A stretch of 64,000 nt of DNA from Epiperipatus broadwayi (Eukaryota; Onychophora; Udeonychophora; Euonychophora; Peripatidae): contig JAQFVV010000042.1 in the NCBI GenBank assembly GCA_028023455.1, forward strand, positions 4,173,739-4,237,738, read 5' to 3'. Below the pieces are notes generated by a model. The model ran no database searches, was not told the DNA's origin, and worked only from the letters and a program-made list of their open reading frames with translations. Positions within the stretch are counted from its first letter, which is position 1, and each line of letters starts with the position of its first letter. Positions 23,413-35,279 of the stretch are shown here, one piece after another. Both the position numbers and the translations under genes were made by a program.

Positions 23413-23568
23413 CAAACTGAAAAAACTTTAAAACAAATAAAAAACACAATTTTCAAATACTCTTAACCACTAATTACACTTTCACACACAATAATAATTA
23501 ATAAATATTAATGCTCTCAGACTAAACAAATTAAAAGAAAAATTTTTGTTTGCTATTATAAAATTACC

Positions 23569-24640
23569 AAAAATTTTACAATAATTTTTGGAGAAATATT
23601 TTATGGATTAAAATGAAAGCCAAGAGAATAAAAATAAATAGAGATTATTTAAGTCATTCAGATTTCAAAGATGATGTTATTGTTTTTGCAAATAATGTTT
23701 TAGATCATCAGGAAATGTTGCATGAGTTATCAGATAAAAATAATTCTAAACAATAAAATTATTAAAGGCTGTAAACTTGTAATAATGTAATGAATAAGCA
23801 AATGTTAAAACATTTAACGACTAAGTAACTCCCACCCCTTTTATTATACTATGATTATGATACTATATGGTATTGAAAGTATTTAGGTTCAAATAAATTC
23901 TCAAACCTAAACCTGTTTGGTCTTTAAATGTCTTAACATTTGCTTATTATGAATAAAAATAAAATTGGATTAAAAATAAATGCTAAAATAATGTTGAATG
24001 GATTTTCTCAGAAGAAAAATATAAAAATTGATATTCGTGAATTAAAATAAGTTAACAACTATAATTACTTTAGTTAATAGTTGGAAACATACTAGTTAAA
24101 ATTAATCTTAGAATTAAATTTGGATAGAGTATTTTTAATATAAATAATTTGATATTAAAAATACGAATAGTGTTTGAAAAGGAAGGTTTTTAATAGAAAT
24201 ATTTTATGAGTTTTATTTATTCAGCTGAGCTTTGGATTATTTAACAGTTGAATAATTCAGAAACTTCAGACCAATAAACAAAATATTTTTAATATGTATG
24301 TTAAGAGTAACAAGAAGAGACTGAAAATGCAATACGTGAAGAGAGAACAATCATTGAAAAAAATAAGGAACCGAAATAGAACTGGATTAGGCATACTATA
24401 GAAGAGATGATAATAGATGGACCGTTGAAATTTTAAATTGTGTACAAAGAGATTTTTTAAGGTGTACAATGAGACTATATGTGAAATAGTTGAATGAAAT
24501 AAGAAAGTTTGTTTATGCTGTGTGAAGAAGAAAAGCTGTAGATTGAAGAAATTGGATTAAACTTGAAGAGTCTTTAATTCTCCAGTGATAATGGTTGAAA
24601 AACGATAATGATATAAACAAATCAATTATCTTCTGGCAGT
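23569..24640 (+). pseudogene. RTE-type LINE, 3' half (rest of RT and C-terminal domain)
   Basis: This continues the copy broken at 17323. With frameshifts allowed it reads TIIFGEIF, then DYLSHSDF-KDDVIVFAN (the FADD motif, 23640-23695), then after a MITE, KNKIGLKINAKIMLNGF near 23955-24010 and VNNYNYF near 24050. The C-terminal domain follows, with RDFLR-NEIRKFVYAV and RRKAVD-RNWIKLEESLILQ near 24450-24590. Many stops make it dead. A close relative lies on the opposite strand just downstream. Confidence 0.75.
23797..23948. mobile_element. 152-bp foldback MITE inside RTE
   Basis: The termini AATAAGCAAATGTTAAAACA and the inverse (GTCTTAACATTTGCTTATT) pair over about 24 bases, with inner GGTTCAAAT/TTCTCAAACC arms. 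It interrupts the RTE frame between FADD and the NNYNYF block. Confidence 0.65.
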
Positions 24641-24667
24641 ATAACAGTATAGTGTGTGTGTACATAT

Positions 24668-24830
24668 ATAATAAAATGTAATTATATTCCAAATAACGTT
24701 AAATAACAAAATAAATTTCAATATACGCTTATAAAATTTGGAATATAATTACATTTTACTAAAATATTTTTATTAGCGGACATTTGTTGTATTATTGTGT
24801 TACACACACACACACATTATATGTAGTATA
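24668..24830. repeat. Foldback repeat and AC/GT microsatellite
   Basis: AAAATGTAATTATATTCCAA near 24673 is inverted at 24736-24758. A GT run (24650-24660) and an AC run (24802-24817) flank it, also inverted relative to each other. It lies between two oppositely oriented RTE copies. Confidence 0.6.
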
Positions 24831-24949
24831 CTACATTACAAGTATTAGAAAATGTACATTATAAATATATATTTATTATTGATATTTATTACTGTTTACG
24901 ATTTCTTTTAACTGCAAAATGTACTGATGACCAGATTAACAGACAAAAA

Positions 24950-26735
24950 ATCTTGTCATGAATCACCTATATCGGTTATCATCGTTTTCAACTATTATCA
25001 ATCCACTGCAGGATGAATGTCTCTCCAAGTTCAAACCATCTTCTCCGATCTCCAGCCTCTCTTCTCCACATTACCCTAGTACACTTCTTTATTTCATTCA
25101 TCCATCTCACATATGATCTCTTTCTAGGTCTTTTGCAATCTCTTGGAACCCGGTTTAAGATTTCAACTGTCCGTCTATTATCATCTCTTCTAAAAATATA
25201 TCCACCCCAATTCTATTTCAGTCTCAATTTTTTCAATGATGTAAGTAACACCTGTTTTTCACCAATGTGCTCTTAATTCTTTCAATTATGTCAGTAGCAC
25301 CTGTTTGTCCTTTCACCAATGCATTTTGGTTTCTGATCTCTTATTACTCCTAATATGCATATCTCCATACTTCTTTGAATGGTCTGAAGTCTCTATATTG
25401 CTCATTTGCTTAAGTGTTCAAGCCTCAGATCCATAAATATGAACTGTTAAAACATTATTCATTAAAAACTTTTTCAAATATGTAGGCATATTTTCTTTTA
25501 ATATTAAGCTATTTCTACCAAAAGCACTCCAACCAAGTTTAATTCTATTATTATTTTCATCCATTATGTTTCCAACTGTAGTAATAATCTGACTAAGATA
25601 TTTGTAGTTGTTAACTTCTTTTAGCTTACCATTATTAATTTTTTATTTTCTTTTGAGAAAGTCCATTGAACATTACTTTAGCTTCCTAACATTTTTCTTT
25701 AATCCTACTTTCTTACTTTCATCTGATAACTCTTGCAACATTTCCTGAAATTCTAAAGAATTATTTGCAAAAGCAACTACACCATCTTCAAAATCTAGCT
25801 GACCTAAATAATCTCCATTTACTTTTATTCCTTAGCTTCCCATTTTAATCCATGAAATATTTCTTGCAAAACTACTGTAAAAAAATTTGGAGATATGGAG
25901 TCATCCTGTCATACACCCTTCTTAATGTTAATATTTTTATTATCAATACATAATCTAATTTTTGCTGTTGCATTTTTATAAATATTTTTCAGAATATAAC
26001 AATATCCTGGGTCTATACCTTTCTGATCCAATGCTTTAATCACTGAAGAAATGCTTATAGAATCAAATGTCTTTTCATAATCTACAAATCCAAAGCATAA
26101 TGGCAATTCATATTCATTGGATCTTTCAATAATTTCTCTCAATTTTTGGAGATGATCCACTAAACAAAAACAACTTTTAAACCCAGCATGTTCTTTTGAT
26201 TGGTTATAATCCAATGTTCACTGTAGACAAGTTGTAATTATTTGGGTAAAAATTTTGTATAGAACTGATAAAAGATTGATGATAGGTCTCCAATTTCTAA
26301 CATCTTTATCACCTTTTAAAAATATTAATACTGCATTCTTCTAATCATCTGATACATCTTTATCATTTAGACATTTGATGTATAACTTTGCCCCAAAAAT
26401 TTATATTTTTTTATCTGCTTCTTTTAAGATATTGATTATTATTCCATCATCACCTGAAACTTTTCTCTTCTTCATAAATTTAATTGACGGTCTCACTTAT
26501 TTAAAATCCTGGGCAATCCAGAAGATAAAGTAGTTGTAGGAGGTACCTTTTCTTGTTTTTTATTGTTATATAATTCTTGATTGAACTTTTCAACCCATTT
26601 CATGTTGTCATCTCTCTTTTTAGTATTAGTTTAATCTTTTTTCTCTTATTGCAGAAATAAGTTTCCTACCAATACCAAGATGTTGTTTTGCCCTCTTGTG
26701 ACTTTTATTCTCTTCTATAACTTTCCTTGCTGAAT
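24950..26735 (-). pseudogene. RTE-type LINE, RT and C-terminal region
   Basis: Reading downward from 26735, this gives the KVIEENKSHKRAKQHLGIGR linker, then a degraded early RT with RNWRPI near 26290, then a clean 101-codon stretch (26214-25909) holding HAGFKSCFCLVDHLQKLREI, LCFGFVDYEKTFDS and NIKKGV. Downstream come broken RT motifs and the C-terminal RRDDNRRTVEILNRVPRDCK and RRRWFELGETFILQWIDN near 25210-25010, typical of RTE proteins. The endonuclease is missing, so it is 5'-truncated at a GATA/GACA microsatellite. Numerous stops occur. Confidence 0.85.
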
Positions 26736-26740
26736 AAATA

Positions 26741-26850
26741 GACTGATGGGTGAATTAATAAATAGATAAACAAATACACAGAAAGACAGATTGATGGGCT
26801 GATAGACAGATAGATAAACAGACAGACAGATAGCTAGATGTACTTAAATA
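26741..26850 (+). repeat. GATA/GACA microsatellite
   Basis: Imperfect GATA and GACA tetranucleotides (AGACAGATAGATAAACAGAC type) run through the interval directly at the truncated 5' end of the RTE copy. Confidence 0.8.
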
Positions 26851-28402
26851 AATCTTTTAGAAAATCAAACTTTTATTACTGGTTAGACAAAACATGCTCT
26901 AACAATTTTGATATTTTTCCTCCACTTCTACCACTTTAAAATTATGAGGTAAAGTATTTGGCTACAATCTTTTTATTTTTTTACCATCTCCACATCACGA
27001 GATCAAATGTTTGAACTTAAAACCCTACCATTTGTTTTCTCTCTTCTTTTTCCCTTTTTAAAACAATATGGGGAAATGTGACACAATCTTCTCTCCATTC
27101 AGGTAATTATATCTATTAATTGTTCAAAAATCAACAACGTAAAATATTTCTCACTTAATTATTTTTTGTATTACATTATGATTCTATTATTTTACATGCA
27201 TTATACGCATATTTGTACTCTTTTAATATTAGCATTTTTTAGGACCTCTAAATGCCTTTTTTTTAAATTTGTTTTAATTTTTTTTATGTTAGCATATTCT
27301 GCTGCTAAATTTTTACTCATTCTAAAATAAAATGTCTTTTGATAAACGTAAAATTAATTTCAATTTTAATATTTATTAATTGTAGTACTAAAACCTCTAA
27401 ATGTTTTGTTTTTTTACTTTTTGATGAAACATAGCCGCGGGGAAAAAAATTGGGAAGAAGAAGGGAGAGAAAAAAAAACGAAGGGGGCGGGGAAAGGGAA
27501 GGGAGGGGGGGGCAAGGGGGGGAAAAAGGGGGAAAAAAAAGGGGAAAAAAAAAAAAAAAAAACAATTGTTTATTTTATATGTTATTGAAAAAAATTGGTT
27601 TGTTTTTTAACTTTCGATAAAATTGTTTTTTCTGTCTGATAAATTATCTGAATTACTTTTTGATGAAATGTCTAAAATTGTTACATTTTTTAATTATTAA
27701 TTTTAAATAATGTTTTTTTTTCTTTTGAACTTTCAGTAAAATTTGAAATTTGTTTTTTTGCATTGAATCAGCAACAGTTTATAAGAATGAAATATCTAAA
27801 TTTGTTTATTGCTCGCTTGTGTCAGCGGTGATTTCCCTTAGTATCAAAAAATGTCATAGAGTGCATACTGGAATAGTAGCAAAAAAAAGCAATAGATTTA
27901 ACGTAATACAGAATTTTAACTCCCAAAATGTCACATGATGTAGATTAAAAAAAACAAAACCAAAGCTTGACTTTAAAAACGTTAAATAAAAAATGGTAAT
28001 TATAACGTAATCTGGCTTGGCCACTTGATGGCGTTGTTGGCAGTCAAAAACAATACAATGTACGGTTTACGGGGCCTGTGTGATTTTTAATTTGTTTTTT
28101 TTAATTATGATCAGCTATGCTGATTAAATTTTGCAGTAACTTATGATGACTTATCATTGATTTTTGTATATATAGAGAGAGAGAGGAATTGGGTAAAATA
28201 ACAAATACATCTCTAATATCTTTTATTTTTATGATGTAGAATTAGCATTAAGAACTGTTTGTATTCCATGGAGAATAAAATTATATAACACATAAACAAT
28301 ATCAGAAGAATATTAAATGGTTGACAGATTGTCAATAATATTTAAATCAGATTATTAGAATAGCCAAAAAAAGGTGTGTGATATTAATTCTCTTATTGTT
28401 TT
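26851..28402. other. AT-rich spacer with polypurine tract
   Basis: Apart from the purine tract listed separately, only short frames driven by base composition are present. The stretch 28010-28090 is less AT-rich but unassigned. Confidence 0.4.
27439..27562 (+). repeat. G/A polypurine tract
   Basis: About 120 bases are almost entirely G and A, with several runs of five or more Gs (27485-27540) and an A-run at the end. Opposite-strand frames encode poly-Pro/Ser and are artefacts. It could form triplex or G-quadruplex structures. Confidence 0.9.
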
Positions 28403-28965
28403 CATGAAGGTTTGTGATGGTACTTTAGTTGTATTTATATATTGGACTATTTCCATCATCTAACATATGTATTGAATGTCTTTAGAAAATTTAAAATATA
28501 TTTAAGTATTCCAAATACATTCAACTATTAGTAGTAGCACACAGGCTAGTATATGCACAATGGTTCAAGAGGTATCATTCTCCTCTCCAGGTGTTGCTGA
28601 CCTGACCAGTAACAGTACTAGTATGGGAATCGAACCTAGACCCTTAGATTCTTAAATACTGAATTTTAAATTAACACCCTAACCAACTGAACCATCCTTC
28701 CAAATGCAATATTTAGTAGAAATTTCATATACTTACCTATGAGGTTCCTCTTGATTTCTCCACTTTCTCCTTAGAACAAAGTTGATTAATGGATTCCATA
28801 CATTATGTATAATCATAGTAGGTTGATTTTTGGGGTTATTCGCCATTGTCATATGAGCAGCTTCAGCTTCTTTACATTTTCTTTTTTATACTTTTTCTTC
28901 TTTAGTCAATATTTTTGTGTTTTCCCAATTGAACATATGTTCATGGGAACATACATGGTACACTA
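28403..28965 (-). mobile_element. Penelope-like element fragment, inverted arm with pseudo-LTR
   Basis: On the minus strand, 28965-28725 matches the PLE 3' coding tail found at 29270-29480 (AATTGGGAAAACACAAAAAT, GGAATCCATTAATCAACTTT types). It continues into the pseudo-LTR (28720-28403) containing GGTTCAGTTGGTTAGGGTGT and GGTTCGATTCCCATACTAG, a tRNA-like A and B box pair. Together with 28970-29745 it forms a large inverted repeat. Confidence 0.7.
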
Positions 28966-28969
28966 AAGA

Positions 28970-29510
28970 ACCATCAAAAAAAAAACAATTATTAGTACAG
29001 TAGTGTATCCATACCTATCAAAAATAGCAGACAAATTAAGAGAAATCTTCAATCAGTATAACATCAGAACAGCTTTCCAGAGTCATACCACACTATGAGA
29101 ATTCTAACATCTATAAAGCCTAAACTTGAAATGCTGAAAAGCAAAAATGGCATCTATGAAATACCATAGGAGTATGGAAGAATGTATATTGGTGAGATCA
29201 ATCATACAATTAAAAAGTGATATTAAGAACAAAAACTGATGATTGAAAAAAAATAGATGTGTCTAAGATAGCAGACCATGTATGTACTAATAAAGATATG
29301 TTCAATTGGGAAAATACAAAAATATTGGATAGAGAAGAAAAGGTATAAAGAAGACAATTTAAAGAAGTTGCTCATATGACAATGGTAAACAATCTCATAA
29401 GTCAACCTAATGTAATGATACATAATGTATGGAAACCATTAATCAACTTTGCTCTCAGGAAAAAATCAAGAGGAACCTCATAGATAAGCGTATAAAATTT
29501 CTATTGACTG
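28970..29510 (+). pseudogene. Penelope-like element 3' tail with GIY-YIG remnant
   Basis: This stretch matches 31610-32140 of the longer copy: a QLLV-IHTYQK region, SEQLSRV near 29070, the degraded GIY-YIG nuclease start (GIYEIP...RMYIGEI near 29150-29200), then ADHVCTNKDMFNWENTKILD at 29270-29330. Several stops and the absence of the reverse transcriptase make it a dead, 5'-truncated copy. Confidence 0.75.
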
Positions 29511-29519
29511 TTGCCTTTA

Positions 29520-29745
29520 TCAAGATGGCTCAGTTAGTTAGAGATTTACCTTAAAATTCAGTATTCTAAGAGTCTAAGTTCAATTCTCATGCTATCTCTC
29601 AAAACATTTCACATTTACTAACCTGTGTGCTATTATTAATAGTTGAATGTATTTGGAATATTTAAATAAAATTGAATTTTTCTAAATACATTCAATGCTT
29701 ATATTAGATGATAGAAATAGTCCAAAATATAAATACAACTAAAAC
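29520..29745 (+). repeat. PLE pseudo-LTR, upstream copy
   Basis: It includes AGATGGCTCAGTTAGTTAGA (A-box-like), a diverged B-box (AGTTCAATTCTCATGC), and the AACCTGTGTGCTATTATTAA and GTTGAATGTATTTGGAATAT blocks shared with 32150-32385 and 37670-38005. It precedes the PLE body in direct orientation. Confidence 0.7.
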
Positions 29746-32145
29746 ATCATCATCACAAATCTTCAGGAAAACACTAAGTATTCAGTATGGACCTAATACT
29801 AGATCTAACTTTAGACATTATGAAAAATTATGTCTAAAGCTGACCAAAGTAGAATATCATTTAGCTTTCTTATGTAAATCTGAAGGAATAATTCTTAAAG
29901 GTTTGCAATTAAAACCTCCAATTCATTCCCAGAAAGCAAGTATGAAGCTCTGTTAAGACAAATAATAAATGCTCAAAGATTTTGGAAATATCAAACTTTG
30001 CATTCCATTAATAAGGTAGAATGTTTTCTAAAAATTAATCTTACTAATGAAGACTTCACAAGAGTTTCTCAAGCAATAAGAAAATCATATTTTAATCTAT
30101 TTTTTATATAACAATTCTTTATTTCTAAAAATATTTTACATTACATGGAAAAATAAAAGAATACCAAAAGAAAAAACTTGCAAACCTAAGTAGGCATATC
30201 AAAAATCATAATACATTAAGCAGTATACCAACTCCATCTATTAAAAATCTCAGTTCTAAATATCTAACAGATGCTGGAATTTATTCTGTTCTTGGAAAAA
30301 GATTAAGCTTTGCCATAACACCATCTAATATTCCTTTGTTACCTATAATATCAGCCACTGAAGAAGTCCCTCAAAAACTGCCTTCAAAAAGAAGCAGCAG
30401 AATTATGCTGGACAATTAAAAAAAAAACATTTGACAAGCAACATACTCTATGATGAGAAGAAAGCAATTAAATCTCTCAAAGTAGATAAATCTATAATTA
30501 TTCTCCCTACTGACAAAAGCAATGCAACAGTTGTAAATGGATACAACTGATTATAAAAACAAAATACAAGAACTCCTCACAGCAGACCATACAAAGAAAA
30601 GTGGCAAAAAAATTCAATACTGAGTACAAAATAAAGTTACAAGCATTCAGTGACCAGAAAAAAGTAAACTAACACCATATTTCAGCAAAATTCATAACCT
30701 TTATGGTCTACCTAAAATTCATAAGGATCATGTTCAGTTAAGATCTATTGTTAGTTCTAGAAATTCACCTTACCAAAATTTGTTAAAATTTCTTCTCGAA
30801 ATTCTTAGTCCTTTGGCATAAAAGGCCCAGTCTTTGTCAGGGATTCTTGACACTTCGTAAAATTAATAAAAAACATGAAAATTAAAAGAGCTGACATACT
30901 AATAAGCTTTGATGTGGAAAGTGTATTTACAAGTGTACCATGTGAAGAATCATTGTCCATTGCAAGAAAAAATGATAATAATTTACAAATCAGAACAGCT
31001 CTTCTTATCAATAGTGAATGAAACTATTAACATTTCGCCTAAAAACAATCTACTTTCAATACAACACAAAATTCTTCCAACAAAATCAAGGAATGGCTAT
31101 GGGTTTACCATTGTCATCTTTGATTAGCAATATTTATATGGAAGAACTTGAAATCTTAGCCATAAAAACTACTCCATATCCACCTAAAGTTTGGCTTCGC
31201 TATGTAGATGCTATATTTATTGTATGACCACATGGTCAAGTACTGCTACAAATTCTTCTGAAACACATCAGCGACATATCCCCTTTAATTAAATTCACAA
31301 TAAAATCAGAATAAGAACAAGAATTGTATTCTTAGATGTTCTAGTGACAAGACTTATCATGGCAAAATCAAAATTATAGTTTACAGAAAACCTACACATA
31401 CAGGAAAATATTTAAAATTTGCATCCAATCACACCAGAAACATAAAACATGGAGTTATATTAATCACTATGGGACAGAGCAAAAGAAGTTTGTTCAGAAG
31501 TCGGCATTTTAAAAAAAGAAAAAATCTATATACAACAAATTCTTATAAAAAATTGTTATCCATCAGCTGTCATTAAGAAATCCTTAAATAGACAACAACA
31601 AAAACCATCAAAAGAAAAAAAACAATTATTGGCATGGTAGTGTATCCATACCTATCAAAAATAGATTAATTAAAGAAAATCTGCAATCAATATAAATCAG
31701 AACAGCTGTCCAGAGCTATAGGAATTCTAACATCTACAAACCTTAAACTTGAAATGCTGAAAAGCAAAAACTGCATCTATGAAATGCCATGTGAATGTAG
31801 AAGAATGTATATTGGTGAGACCAGTCATCCCCTTGAAAAGTGATTGCAAAAACACAAACTGATGATTAAAAAAGAGAAAACAAATGTGTCTAGGTAGCAG
31901 ACCATGTCTGTACAAATGAATATATGTTCAAGTGGGAAAATACAAAAATATTGTATAAAGAAGAAAAGATACAAAGAAGAAAATTTAAAAAAACTGCTCA
32001 CATGACAATAATAAACAGCCCCATAAGTCAACTTAGTGTAACTATACATAATGTATGGAAACTACTAGTCACCTTTGCTCTTAGAAAAAGTTGAAAAATC
32101 AGAAGGAATTTTATAGATAAGTATCCCCATGCTAGTCCTGTCATG
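29746..32145 (+). pseudogene. Penelope-like element body (RT plus GIY-YIG endonuclease)
   Basis: Penelope-like elements copy themselves with a telomerase-related reverse transcriptase and nick DNA with a GIY-YIG nuclease. In order: an N-terminal KLTKVEYHLAFL...ILKGLQLKPP block (29840-29925), KSLKVDKSIIILPTDKSNAT near 30475-30525, the RT start KIHNLYGLPKIHKD (30690-30730), ISFDVESVFTSVP (30900-30945), GMAMGLPLS (31093-31120) and WLRYVDAIFIV at 31191-31227, where the catalytic YxDD is changed to YVDA. The nuclease reads CIYEMPCECRRMYIGETSHP near 31772-31830. Direct pseudo-LTRs flank it. Stops and frameshifts throughout make it inactive. Confidence 0.85.
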
Positions 32146-32149
32146 CCTT

Positions 32150-32385
32150 CAGCAGGATGGCTCAGTTGATTAAAGCATTGCCTTAAAATCAGTATTCAAG
32201 AATCTAAGGATCCAGAAGAGAGAATTATACTTTTTTGAAATGTTGAGCATATACTAACCTACATGCCATTATTAACAGTTGAATGTATTTGGAATATTTA
32301 AATAAAGTTAACTTTTTCTAAAGACATAATATTTATATTAGATGATGAAAATATTCCAATAAATACAATTATTCTCCTATGTCTC
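32150..32385 (+). repeat. PLE pseudo-LTR, downstream copy
   Basis: GGATGGCTCAGTTGATTAAA opens a tRNA-like segment, followed by AACAGTTGAATGTATTTGGA and TTTATATTAGATGATGAAAA, which match the upstream copy at 29520-29745. The B box is degraded here. Confidence 0.7.
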
Positions 32386-32639
32386 AAAAAGATATTTTCT
32401 CATGAGAGCTGTATAAAATAGAGGATTATTATTTTAAAGGCGACAGAGTCGTGTGACAACAGTATTTGGACCAAAAGATGAATTTGGGCCTCAAAATGTT
32501 AAAATAGATGGCAGCGATGATGTGCTTATATAAAAGTATTGATTAACATGATTGATTAAATCATGACTGTTGCATTATATTACTTAGTTAGGAGAAGGCA
32601 ATTATGTTATATATTTTTAAATAAAAAAAGATTATATTA
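32386..32639. other. Unassigned spacer
   Basis: I see nothing recognisable. Confidence 0.4.
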
Positions 32640-32965
32640 GTTAAAAGTTCATAAGAAGTTTGAATACCAGAAGTGACAAAGATAGAGCTGCAATCTATGA
32701 ACTTTGAACTCCAAAGTCTCTATTCCACTACTACCCTAAACCATCATCATCATCAACAACAACAAACATTATCAATCCACTGCAGAATGAAGATCTCTCC
32801 AAGTTCAATCCATCTTCTCCGATAATACAAGGCAAAAAAAAAAAGTCAAATGGTTTGCATAATTGGTATTTAAAAGAAGTTTGAGCACTGGAAGTAACCA
32901 GTGTTGAAGCAGTAATTTATGGATCTTGGGTTCCAGGATACGCCACTTTACCACTTTTGGGGGGA
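32640..32965 (-). repeat. Unnamed repeat pair around an RTE 3' scrap
   Basis: Two minus-oriented copies (32640-32745 and 32862-32965) of the repeat also seen near 2956-3250 flank 32755-32825. That middle segment has TTATCAATCCACTGCAGAAT and CAAGTTCAATCCATCTTCTC, matching the C-terminal end of the minus-strand RTE near 25000-25060. An A-run (32834-32845) follows it. Confidence 0.5.
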
Positions 32966-35277
32966 TGATTATAAGACAATTCTTTCTACTGGTTGGGAAG
33001 AATATAAAACGTTATTCATTTATATATTGTTAAATCGTATCTTGTAATTGTTTCAATCTTTCCATCTAATTTAATTATATATGAAGTCAAATAAAATAAT
33101 GCGAATCCCTAAACATATTTACGCCATTTTTATGACATAACGTAGTCTAAGAACCACCAATAGTAGAAACTCATTCAAAAAATGTTTCTGTTTATGAATC
33201 TCATTATAAATTATTTTGATAGACAGTGAAGTGCTCAAGAGTGTATCTATGTAAACGATTCATTTCTCTATAGTTCTGTGTTTTTTGCCTTCAGTCTTTT
33301 GAAATACTATCGATTCTTTCCACTGTTTATCGATGCTTTTTACACAACCAAAGCTGCCTTCATTTTGGAAAACAATTTCAATAATTTGGGACAATGCTAG
33401 TGCAGCAGGCTGCTGCTTATTTATCCTTTTAAACTTAATCAAGTCTGTCGTTTGTTTTATAAGTTCATGAAACTGATATCAGCTTCCGGTCATCCCTTCT
33501 TGGACTGCTATCTTGAAAATGAAAAAAAAATGTTACGTTCGCACGCAGTTCTATTTTGTTGCTGCGTGAAGTTAAAAACAGTTTAATTATGTCAGCGGTT
33601 GCCGCTGTTATGTTCAACCGCGTTTATATGTAATTATTTGCAAAAAAATAGAATTGTGTTAAAATTATAAAATGCTTATATAAATAGTGCTGTACGTTTA
33701 AGCACTAAAATTTAACTATTATCTATTTATAATATATTTATTGTGAAAGAAATTGTACTACAATAAAATAGATTATTTTTTAGATCAAATATCCTGGTAA
33801 TTTTAATTATAAACTTGACAATGAGATGAAAATTCGAGATATTGTTATTTTTCAACTTATTTAAAATTAACAATCAATAAGAGGAGTCGAGTTTGTAATT
33901 AATTTATCGGAATTGCAATTATGATTTTCCAGATGTTTATATTTTGGAACGGTGTTCAATTATCAGCCTAGGGGGTTCTCTATTCTTTATCAATCCAACC
34001 TTTTAATTATATACAAATTGGTTTTAAAATGATTCTATTCTATACACTTACATGTGAAACGTACAATGAAAAAATTATACTGCATTATTATTTCTTTAAC
34101 TTGCAATAAATACAAATAAAAGAAGAGGATTATAGTATGTGTCTATATCATTATATCAAAAAGATGTGATTATATGTATATTGAATACAGATATTTTATA
34201 TACACATCGGTACAAATGAAATGACTAATTGTGTAATTCTAAAGTTATTTTAATAATACTATAACGGATATTAAATGGTATGATGACGTCATAAATACTA
34301 CAATGCTAAAAGGAAAAATGATAAACAATGACAGACCCGCTCTTAGCGTTATCACTAGCTTATTGTCTCATATTTCTTTGATTAGAAAACTTAACACGCA
34401 CACATTATATTATTAATAATAGAGTAATATATGTCTTAATGTAAATAAACAATAATAAAGATAAGTAGGTAAAACAGATTTAAATACTCCACTGGACAGC
34501 AAAGACATCTCCAGTATTCTCCAAAGATGAATAGCAAAGGAAAAGACGTTATTAAGCTTACTTGGCAATTGCTCATTGAAAAGGGATTTAGAAATTTCCT
34601 TTCCTTGTTTTCTTTTTGGATCATGGGAACAGCCAATCAATATGCTGACTACTTTACCATGAGGTATTTACTGCAATATTATTAAATTTATTAAAATTTT
34701 TCCTAATCACCATAACTTACCATCATCTTTGATTATTCTTCCATTTTATTGCAGTAGTGTCTTTGCAATCTACATTGTAGAAGATAAATATCTTCTTATC
34801 ATCAATATACAAGATGAGAAGAAACTAATGGATATAAAATTAGATTCATTTTGTAAAAGAATGCAGAAATATAAAAAGAATAATTAAAATCAACATATAT
34901 TGAGATATTCCAATATCCATTATAAAGTGATTTTATAGTGATCATGTGATTTTGTTCATGTTGAAATCATGAAGCATATTATAATAATCCAAAACAGTAA
35001 ACAGATAGAAATATTGTCCAAGTAAAGAAATTATTATAAAGTTATTTTATTAATAGAATGCTAACATCAGAAATATGAAAATATAGTACCGATGATGAAG
35101 AAACTCTGCTAGACAACACAATTAAAGCTAAACATATCAAAAACAATTCAATATAAGACAATGTACTAGACAATTTAGTTTTTGACAACTCAAAAAATTA
35201 AGTTAAATGAAATTTTTAAAATTTTTAAATAAATTAAATTATTAATTTTGAGAGTTGAAATTCAAAGAAAATCATAC
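32966..35277. other. AT-rich spacer
   Basis: Two overlapping minus-strand frames at 34413-34640 (75 and 66 codons) have mixed composition but no domain I can name. A less AT-rich patch lies at 33480-33630. Nothing is assigned. Confidence 0.4.
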
Positions 35278-35279
35278 TA

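Larger units (their letters stand above)
17324..23568. mobile_element. 6.2-kb DNA element with 17-bp TIRs splitting an RTE copy
   Basis: The left end GGTTGTTTTATAATAGC (17324-17340) and right end (minus strand GGTAATTTTATAATAGC, 23568-23552) match at 15 of 17 bases. Both are bordered by the 8-bp repeat AAAAATTT (17316-17323 and 23569-23576). Removing the insertion rejoins the RTE reverse transcriptase around its SPKLF-TIIFEEIF region. The interior is 1.1 kb of non-coding sequence, a CR1/L2-like LINE, and about 140 bp at the right. No transposase is seen, so it was mobilised in trans. An 8-bp duplication is compatible with hAT, P, Merlin and others; the GGT terminus does not let me choose. Confidence 0.7.

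Noticed and set aside
27317-27588. Proline/serine-rich and lysine/glycine-rich frames
   Set aside because: They are translations of the polypurine tract on either strand.
28580-28620. Active hammerhead in the PLE pseudo-LTR
   Set aside because: The CUGAAGA-like box is altered in this copy, GAAA is only partly kept and I could not find a matching stem III and cleavage triplet; kept only as a hypothesis for the family consensus.
34413-34640. Possible host exon on the minus strand
   Set aside because: Two overlapping frames of 66-75 codons without a recognisable domain; I could not find convincing splice context, so no gene is called.
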